Part shown: positions 57,927-64,000 of the stretch, piece after piece
How the letters are laid out: each line of letters starts with the position of its first letter
Numbering within the stretch: position 1 is the first letter of the stretch
Origin: Streptococcus pneumoniae
GTDB lineage: Bacteria > Bacillota > Bacilli > Lactobacillales > Streptococcaceae
Assembly (NCBI RefSeq): GCF_001096185.1
Contig: NZ_CRPU01000005.1
Coordinates: 1 to 64,000, forward strand
Length of the DNA: 64,000 bases
Direction of reading: 5' to 3'
Program-made: the position numbers and the translations under genes
Notes under the pieces: model-generated
What the model was told of the DNA's origin: nothing
Database searches by the model: none
What the model saw: the letters and a program-made list of their open reading frames with translations, nothing else

Positions 57927-59087
57927 TTATGGTTTTACAACTTCTGCTGCTTCAACCTTACCATTGTTCATGGTCATCATGTAAGCAGTTTTGACTGTGT
58001 TGTGGTCTGCATCGAAGCTTGTTTGACCAGTTACACCTTCAAAGTTTTTTGTTTTAGCAAGGTTATCCTTGATCTCACCTGAGTTTTTAGCACCTTTTGC
58101 TGCGTTTGCTACAAGGTGAACTGAGTCATAAGCCAAGGCTGCAAATGTTGAAGGCTCTTCATTGTACTTAGCACGGTATGCGTCAAGGAAGGCTTTTGCT
58201 TTAGCTGAAACTTCTACAGTAGTTGAGAAGCCTGAGATAAAGTAGATGTTTGATGCTTTTTCAGCAGTTGCTTGTTGTACAAACTCCTCACCGTTAAATC
58301 CATCACCACCAACGATTGGTTTGTCAATTCCCATACCACGCGCTTGGTTTACAATTTTACCAGCTTCAGTGTAGTAACCAGGGACGATGATAGCATCAAA
58401 GTCTTTCCCTTTCATTTTTGTAAGGGCTGCTTGGAAGTCTGTGTCACCTGCTACGAAAGTTTCATCTGCAACGATTTCACCTTTATAAGCTTCACGGAAG
58501 GCTTTGGCAATACCTTTAGCATAGTCGCTGGCATTGTCAGTGTAAAGAACAACTTTCTTAGCTTGCAATTTTTCAGAAACATAGTTTGAAATAATTTTTC
58601 CTTGGAAGCTATCTTGGAAAGTTCCAATAAAGAGGTAATCTTGACCTTTAGTCAATCCATCTTGAGTCGCACTTGGCGAGATCAATGGAACACCTGCTTT
58701 TGTAGCGTTCGCTACCGCAGCTGCAGTCGCACCAGATGTCGCAGGTCCTACGATTGCTGATACTTTAGATTGGGTTACAAGGTTAGTTGTTACTGAAGCC
58801 GCCTCAGCTGTTTCAGACTTATTATCTTTATCAACTACTTCGATTTGTTTTCCATCGATACCACCTGCAGCATTGATTTCGTCAACAGCAAGTTGGGCAC
58901 CTTTTTGTTCAGATGTTCCGTAGGCTGCTACGGCACCAGTTTCCTCAAAGTTAAACCCGATTTTAATTGTCTTTTCTTCTACTGAGTTACCAGCAGTGTT
59001 GACTGCTCCAGACTTCACTTCTCCACAGGCTGCAAGAAGTGCTACACTTGCAAGCGCCACAAACGATAGGGCAAATTTTTTCTTCAT
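57927..59087 (-). CDS. livJ: Branched-chain amino acid-binding lipoprotein LivJ
   Basis: 386-residue substrate-binding protein anchored to the membrane: signal with lipobox LAAC (Cys21), then a periplasmic-binding-protein type I fold (IKIGFNFEETGAVAAYG, VGPATSGATAAAVANA, AYDSVHL). Binds Leu, Ile, Val. First gene of livJHMGF; a CodY box lies in its promoter. Confidence 0.95.
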   Translation of the reverse strand: MKKKFALSFVALASVALLAACGEVKSGAVNTAGNSVEEKTIKIGFNFEETGAVAAYGTSEQKGAQLAVDEINAAGGIDGKQIEVVDKDNKSETAEAASVTTNLVTQSKVSAIVGPATSGATAAAVANATKAGVPLISPSATQDGLTKGQDYLFIGTFQDSFQGKIISNYVSEKLQAKKVVLYTDNASDYAKGIAKAFREAYKGEIVADETFVAGDTDFQAALTKMKGKDFDAIIVPGYYTEAGKIVNQARGMGIDKPIVGGDGFNGEEFVQQATAEKASNIYFISGFSTTVEVSAKAKAFLDAYRAKYNEEPSTFAALAYDSVHLVANAAKGAKNSGEIKDNLAKTKNFEGVTGQTSFDADHNTVKTAYMMTMNNGKVEAAEVVKP

Positions 59088-59124
59088 CTTTTTTGTCTCC
59101 TTATTTCTTAAATAGTCTGTTAAG

Positions 59125-59153
59125 AATATACCGAATTATCAGAAAATTGTCAA
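59125..59153 (-). promoter_or_regulatory. livJ promoter with CodY box in the spacer
   Basis: TTGACA (59148-59153), 17-bp spacer, TATATT (59125-59130). The spacer (59134-59148) reads AATTTTCTGATAATT, one mismatch from the CodY consensus AATTTTCWGAAAATT. Confidence 0.75.
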
Positions 59154-59170
59154 CACTTTTCTTTAATTTT

Positions 59171-59437
59171 TTATCTGATAACGTTTTCCTCTCGATAAAG
59201 ATTGCCAACAAAGGGTGTTTCCAGCTCTTGGATATGACAAACTCTGACTTTTTTGATAAATTTTTCCTTGCTCAAGTGTCCGACCAATTGCTCCACTTCT
59301 TGAGTTGGAACATAAAGTTGTAAGTAACGATGTTTCTTGGAATGATAGGTAATATCTCCATAATCCTGCAGTTTTTTGGCATCACGATTATAGTAAAGAT
59401 AGATAATCAAGCCAGATCGATTGACTTTTTCAAACAT
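59171..59437 (-). CDS. YlbG-family (DUF2129) protein
   Basis: 88 residues, DUF2129: [39 protein letters not shown]. Small cytosolic, function unknown, widespread in Bacilli. Between clpP and livJ with its own likely promoter. Confidence 0.88.
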   Translation of the reverse strand: MFEKVNRSGLIIYLYYNRDAKKLQDYGDITYHSKKHRYLQLYVPTQEVEQLVGHLSKEKFIKKVRVCHIQELETPFVGNLYREENVIR

Positions 59438-59483
59438 GATAAATCCTCTTTCTAAGAAATCTCTCCCTATTATACCAAAAAAA

Positions 59484-59503
59484 GCAAACTCAGTCGAGTT
59501 TGC
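59484..59503 (-). terminator. Terminator after clpP
   Basis: GCAAACTC AGTC GAGTTTGC, T7 on the minus strand. Confidence 0.88.
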
Positions 59504-59515
59504 CTCCTTTGATTA

Positions 59516-60106
59516 TTAGTTCAATGAATTGTTGGCCATGATTTCATCAATAAAGCCATATTCAAGTGTTTCTTGAGCACTCATCCAGTTATCGCGTTCT
59601 GCATCTGCGTGAACTTTTTCGATTGACTGACCTGAATTTTCAGCCAAGATTTTTTCCAAGGTGTTACGAGTTTTAAGCAAGTGTTCTGCAGCGATCGCCA
59701 TATCGGTTTGTTGAGTACCACCACCTGTACCGCCCATTGGTTGGTGAATCATGTATTCAGCATTTGGAAGCATGAAACGTTTGCCTTTTGCTCCACTTGA
59801 TGCGATGACAGTCCCCATAGATGCAGCCATTCCCATAACGATGGTTTGGACATCTGCCTTGATAAAGTTCATGGTGTCAACGATTGCCAAACCAGCTGAA
59901 ACGGAACCACCAGGTGTATTGACATAAAGGTAAATATCTTTTGTACTATCTTGGGCATCCAAGAAAAGTAATTGGGCAATAACAGAGTTAGCCATATTAT
60001 CTTCTACTGGACCTGTCAGCATAATGATGCGGTCTTTGAGAAGACGTGAGTAAATATCGTAAGAGCGTTCTCCACGGCTTGTTTGTTCAATAACTACAGG
60101 AATCAT
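59516..60106 (-). CDS. clpP: ATP-dependent Clp protease proteolytic subunit
   Basis: 196-residue serine protease that forms a tetradecameric chamber with ClpC/E/X. Catalytic Ser96 (GMAASMG), His121 (MIHQPMG), Asp in the C-terminal [10 protein letters not shown] region. Removes misfolded proteins and competence regulators. Repressed by CtsR through the box upstream. Confidence 0.98.
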   Translation of the reverse strand: MIPVVIEQTSRGERSYDIYSRLLKDRIIMLTGPVEDNMANSVIAQLLFLDAQDSTKDIYLYVNTPGGSVSAGLAIVDTMNFIKADVQTIVMGMAASMGTVIASSGAKGKRFMLPNAEYMIHQPMGGTGGGTQQTDMAIAAEHLLKTRNTLEKILAENSGQSIEKVHADAERDNWMSAQETLEYGFIDEIMANNSLN

Positions 60107-60136
60107 TCATTTCTCCTTTTGAGTTTTAATTTTGTT

Positions 60137-60190
60137 GGTCAAATGACTGAAGATAAGACTATTATAATATCTTGGTCAAAAAAGGTCAAA
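60137..60190 (-). promoter_or_regulatory. clpP promoter with CtsR operator
   Basis: Tandem heptads GGTCAAA at 60174-60180 and 60184-60190, spaced by AAA, match the CtsR box; a third heptad is at 60137-60143. On the minus strand -35 TTGACC (60184-60189), 17 bases, -10 TATAAT (60161-60166), so the box covers the -35 and spacer. Confidence 0.85.
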
Positions 60191-60279
60191 TTTTTGCTCT
60201 GTTTTCATTAGACAGAAACAAAAATCCAACCTCCTTTCGCGACTGGAAATACTTTTCCAAGTCATTCTTCTTTTCGATC

Positions 60280-60909
60280 TTATTTCGTACCGAACAAGCG
60301 GTCTCCAGCATCTCCAAGACCTGGAACGATATAACCGTGTTCGTTCAAGCGTTCATCCAAGGCTGCTGTAAAGATTTCTACATCTGGATGAGCTTCTTGA
60401 AGGGCTTTTACACCTTCTGGAGCAGATACAAGGCAGACAAATTTGATATTTGATGCGCCACGTTTTTTAAGAGAATCAACAGCCAAGATTGCTGAGCCAC
60501 CTGTTGCCAACATTGGGTCTACTACAAAAATTTGACGTTGGTCAATATCTTCAGGCAATTTCACCAAGTACTCAACTGGTTGAAGTGTTTCTTCATCACG
60601 GTACATACCGATGTGACCAACTTTAGCAGCTGGAACCAAGCTCAAGAGCCCATCAACCATCCCGATACCTGCGCGCAAGATTGGAACGATGGCCAATTTC
60701 TTACCTGCCAATTGTTTTTGAACTGTTTTTGTAATTGGTGTTTCGATTTCCACATCTTCTAGTGGAAGATCACGAAGTACTTCATACCCCATCAACATTG
60801 CAATCTCATCTACTAGCTCACGAAAAGCTTTTGTAGAAGTATCTGTACGACGCAAGATTGACAATTTGTGTTGAATCAGCGGGTGATTAATAACTTCAAT
60901 TTTTCCCAT
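60280..60909 (-). CDS. upp: Uracil phosphoribosyltransferase
   Basis: 209-residue salvage enzyme making UMP from uracil and PRPP. PRPP loop [11 protein letters not shown], uracil site [12 protein letters not shown], starts [16 protein letters not shown] at ATG 60909 after GAAGGAA; the longer frame adds 7 residues. A dCMP deaminase gene precedes it on the same strand, both pyrimidine salvage. Confidence 0.96.
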   Translation of the reverse strand: MGKIEVINHPLIQHKLSILRRTDTSTKAFRELVDEIAMLMGYEVLRDLPLEDVEIETPITKTVQKQLAGKKLAIVPILRAGIGMVDGLLSLVPAAKVGHIGMYRDEETLQPVEYLVKLPEDIDQRQIFVVDPMLATGGSAILAVDSLKKRGASNIKFVCLVSAPEGVKALQEAHPDVEIFTAALDERLNEHGYIVPGLGDAGDRLFGTK

Positions 60910-60957
60910 TTTTGGAATTCCTTCTTTCAATTTATTCTTCTTATTATACCAAAAAAC

Positions 60958-60979
60958 GGTTTAAAAATCTTTCTAAACC
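60958..60979 (-). terminator. Terminator after the deaminase gene
   Basis: GGTTTA and TAAACC arms, T6 on the minus strand; short stem. Confidence 0.55.
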
Positions 60980-60997
60980 ATTTATTTTTGATAATTT

Positions 60998-61465
60998 TTA
61001 CATTAGATCTGCCTCTTTAAGAGCGGCCTGTACTGTCTCAAGTGGTAAATGGGTTAATTCTGTTCCCTTTTCTCGATAAAGGTATTGGGCATAGTCGTCC
61101 ATTCGGTACTGGTTGATATAAACCACGCGCTTGCAGCCGACCTGAAGCAATTGTTTTGTACAGTTCAGACAAGGAAAATGGGTCACATAGGCTGTAAAGC
61201 CTTTAGGAACACCACGTTCAGCACCTTGCAGGATAGCATTGACCTCAGCGTGAAGGGTGCGAACACAGTGTCCTTCAATGACCAGACATTCATGGTCAAT
61301 ACAATGCTCGGTTCCTGACACCGAACCATTGTAACCAGTGGAAATAACCTTATTATCCTTTACCAAAATCGCACCCACTTTGGCACGTTTACAAGTGGAA
61401 CGATTGGCAATTAGTAGGGCTTGGGCTGCAAAATACTCATCCCATGCTAGTCTTTTTTCAGTCAT
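60998..61465 (-). CDS. dCMP deaminase family protein (ComEB-like)
   Basis: 155 residues, zinc deaminase fold: HAEVNAIL (zinc His, catalytic Glu), PCLNCTKQLLQVGC (two Cys ligands), and CIDHECLV insert. Deaminates dCMP to dUMP for dTTP supply; homologues are the B. subtilis late competence protein ComEB. AGGAG ribosome site. Confidence 0.9.
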   Translation of the reverse strand: MTEKRLAWDEYFAAQALLIANRSTCKRAKVGAILVKDNKVISTGYNGSVSGTEHCIDHECLVIEGHCVRTLHAEVNAILQGAERGVPKGFTAYVTHFPCLNCTKQLLQVGCKRVVYINQYRMDDYAQYLYREKGTELTHLPLETVQAALKEADLM

Positions 61466-61483
61466 ATCTCTTCTCCTTTTTCT

Positions 61484-62041
61484 CTATTTTTTAAAAAATG
61501 GTAAACCTAAATCCGCTATCTTTTCAGCAGGTACCTTCATGCCATCCTTGATCCATTTTAAAAGGACAGAAACGATGGCTGAGCTCCAAAAGGAATGAAG
61601 ATAAGAGCTGACACCTTTTGATTTCCCATGGTATTTTTCTAAAAATTCCTGCATGGCTTGGACAAAGATTTTTTCCAGATGGTAATCCAAGGCCAATTGA
61701 ATCACTCTGGCTTCCTTTCTTGCCTCGCGGAAAAGATGAACCCAGACCAGATAAAGGTCTGTCTTTAAATCATAATGATGCAACTGTTCCATAATATTGT
61801 GGACAGTTCGTTTAAAGACGCTTTCTAAAATCTCCTCTTTGGAATCATAATTGCGATAAAAGGCCGCACGCGAAACGCCTGCACGTTTGACCAATTCAGA
61901 AATACTAATCTTGGTCAAGTCCTTTTTTTCCAAGAGCTGCAAGAGGGCTGTTTCGATGGCTTCTCTAGTTAATAAATTGGATTCTTGGTTTGATTTTCTG
62001 AGATTTTCAAGAGACTTTTCAGAGATTCTACGTTCAGACAT
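61484..62041 (-). CDS. TetR/AcrR-family regulator
   Basis: 185 residues. HTH: TKISISELVKRAGVSRAAFYRNYDSKEEIL; C-terminal ligand domain of the short TetR_C_33-like class. Divergent from degV; the intergenic dyad (62128-62152) is its probable site. Confidence 0.9.
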   Translation of the reverse strand: MSERRISEKSLENLRKSNQESNLLTREAIETALLQLLEKKDLTKISISELVKRAGVSRAAFYRNYDSKEEILESVFKRTVHNIMEQLHHYDLKTDLYLVWVHLFREARKEARVIQLALDYHLEKIFVQAMQEFLEKYHGKSKGVSSYLHSFWSSAIVSVLLKWIKDGMKVPAEKIADLGLPFFKK

Positions 62042-62103
62042 AACATTTTCTTTCTACTTGTCACAACAGACGGATGAGGCTTTTGTTTCAAGGGTTTTCA
62101 TGA

Positions 62104-62152
62104 TATAATTGTAAAAAAAGACAGAACCTTTGTCAATGTATAACTGACAAAG
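62104..62152 (+). promoter_or_regulatory. degV promoter and TetR-type operator
   Basis: -10 TATAAT (62104-62109) with TG extension; 18 bases below lies a perfect dyad CTTTGTCA (62128-62135) / TGACAAAG (62145-62152) with 9-bp centre, just before the degV ribosome site. Confidence 0.65.
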
Positions 62153-62165
62153 ATGGAGAATTTCT

Positions 62166-63011
62166 ATGACTTGGAAGATTATTGCTGACTCTGGTTGTGA
62201 TTATCGTCAGCTGGCAACACCAGCTATTGACACGACCTTTGTAAGTGTTCCCTTAACCATTCAAGTAGCTGATCAGGTCTTTGTTGATGATGCCAGTCTT
62301 GACATTGACCAAATGATGGAAACCATGTATGCAACCGCAGAAGCTTCAAAATCAGCTTGTCCAAGCCCAGATGACTATTTGCGAGCATTTGAAGGTGCCA
62401 AAAACATTTTCCTAGTAACCATCACAGGTACTCTCTCTGGCAGCCACAATAGTGCTCAACTGGCCAAGAATATTTATCTGGAAGAACATCCTGACACTAA
62501 AATTCATGTAATTGATAGTTTGTCTGCTGGTGGGGAAGTTGACTTGCTCGTAGAAAAATTGAATGACCTGATTGACCAGGGCTTATCTTTTGAAGAAGTA
62601 GTTAAAGCTATCACTGCCTATCAAGAAAAAACCAAGTTGCTCTTTGTTCTAGCCAAAGTCGATAACTTGGTGAAGAACGGCCGTTTGAGCAAGCTTATCG
62701 GTACGGTCGTTGGCCTTCTAAATATCCGTATGGTCGGAGAAGCTAGTGAAACTGGAACCCTTGAATTGCTACAAAAAGCAAGAGGAGCAAAGAAATCGAT
62801 TCAGGCAGCCTATGAAGAGTTAGTAAAAGCAGGATATGCTGGTGGCCGTATTGTCATGGCCCAACGCAATAACGAAAAATGTTGCCAACAGCTCTCAGAG
62901 CGAATCCGTGAAACCTTCCCACAAGCTAACATCAAAATTCTCCCAACCTCTGGTCTCTGCAGTTTTTATGCAGAAGATGGTGGTTTGCTGATGGGATATG
63001 AAATTGATTGA
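62166..63011 (+). CDS. DegV-family fatty-acid-binding protein
   Basis: 281 residues: ADSGCDY, TITGTLSGSHNSA and DSLSAGGEVD are the DegV/FakB signatures. Binds a fatty acid; FakB paralogues present it to FakA kinase for phospholipid synthesis. The TetR pairing fits control by a lipid-like ligand (inference). GGAGAATTTC ribosome site. Confidence 0.92.
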   Translation: MTWKIIADSGCDYRQLATPAIDTTFVSVPLTIQVADQVFVDDASLDIDQMMETMYATAEASKSACPSPDDYLRAFEGAKNIFLVTITGTLSGSHNSAQLAKNIYLEEHPDTKIHVIDSLSAGGEVDLLVEKLNDLIDQGLSFEEVVKAITAYQEKTKLLFVLAKVDNLVKNGRLSKLIGTVVGLLNIRMVGEASETGTLELLQKARGAKKSIQAAYEELVKAGYAGGRIVMAQRNNEKCCQQLSERIRETFPQANIKILPTSGLCSFYAEDGGLLMGYEID

Positions 63012-63023
63012 TTGCATTCTTGA

Positions 63024-64000
<977 letters not shown>

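Overview
The window is low-GC Firmicute DNA whose gene order (ezrA, gyrB, HAD, rodA, dinG, ciaRH, pepN, metG, ABC exporter, gor, bioY, trmD-rimM, khpA-rpsP, slrA, rlmN, sodA, holA, pyrDA, metK, ptsG, ftsEX, prfB, livJHMGF, clpP, upp, tetR/degV) matches my memory of the core chromosome of Streptococcus pneumoniae or a very close mitis-group relative, read backwards. Five BOX intergenic repeats, a com-box type promoter (TACGAATA), a CiaR-type promoter and a CtsR box support that. Most genes lie on the minus strand; there is no prophage, plasmid, CRISPR array, rRNA or recognisable tRNA.

Layout. 1-70: right end of an IS3-family element (last 12 codons of its transposase). 0.2-10 kb: division, topology and wall genes (ezrA, gyrB, rodA, dinG family, U32). 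10-15 kb: the CiaRH two-component system and pepN. 15-20 kb: an accessory block (ASCH, stand-alone PEP-barrel protein, Nudix gene broken at codon 10, SDR, DUF2829, aldo-keto reductase, membrane protein with PadR regulator). 20-29 kb: metG, a MacB-like tripartite exporter, gor, bioY, and a PC4-like ssDNA-binding protein behind a competence-type promoter. 29-32 kb: trmD, rimM, khpA, rpsP. 32-34 kb: a scarred accessory interval holding a BOX element, decayed reading frames and an XRE regulator with a membrane partner. 34-43.5 kb: slrA, ABC-F, rlmN, sodA, holA, pyrDA, metK. 43.5-50 kb: an SMK (SAM-III) type metK leader, a DEAD-box helicase, ptsG and an IS30-family insertion. 50-60 kb: ftsEX, prfB with its programmed frameshift, a CBS protein, and the branched-chain amino acid transporter livJHMGF. 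60-64 kb: clpP, upp, a dCMP deaminase, tetR/degV and the start of a flavoprotein gene that leaves the window.

Regulation can be read in several places: a CodY-like box in the livJ promoter spacer, a CtsR box over the clpP -35, a catabolite-type palindrome below the ptsG promoter, a TetR-type dyad before degV, a BirA-like dyad before bioY, and four genes whose extended -10 hexamers sit only 6-8 bases before the start codon with no Shine-Dalgarno, as expected for leaderless mRNAs.

The least explained feature is an array of seven 51-56 bp units (54132-54510) in the 3' untranslated region of the liv operon. Each unit forms two small hairpins, and the units differ by paired base changes that keep the stems. 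The metK leader is the second: an SMK-like core whose 11-bp helix is split by about 170 nt and which carries a 16-nt direct repeat.
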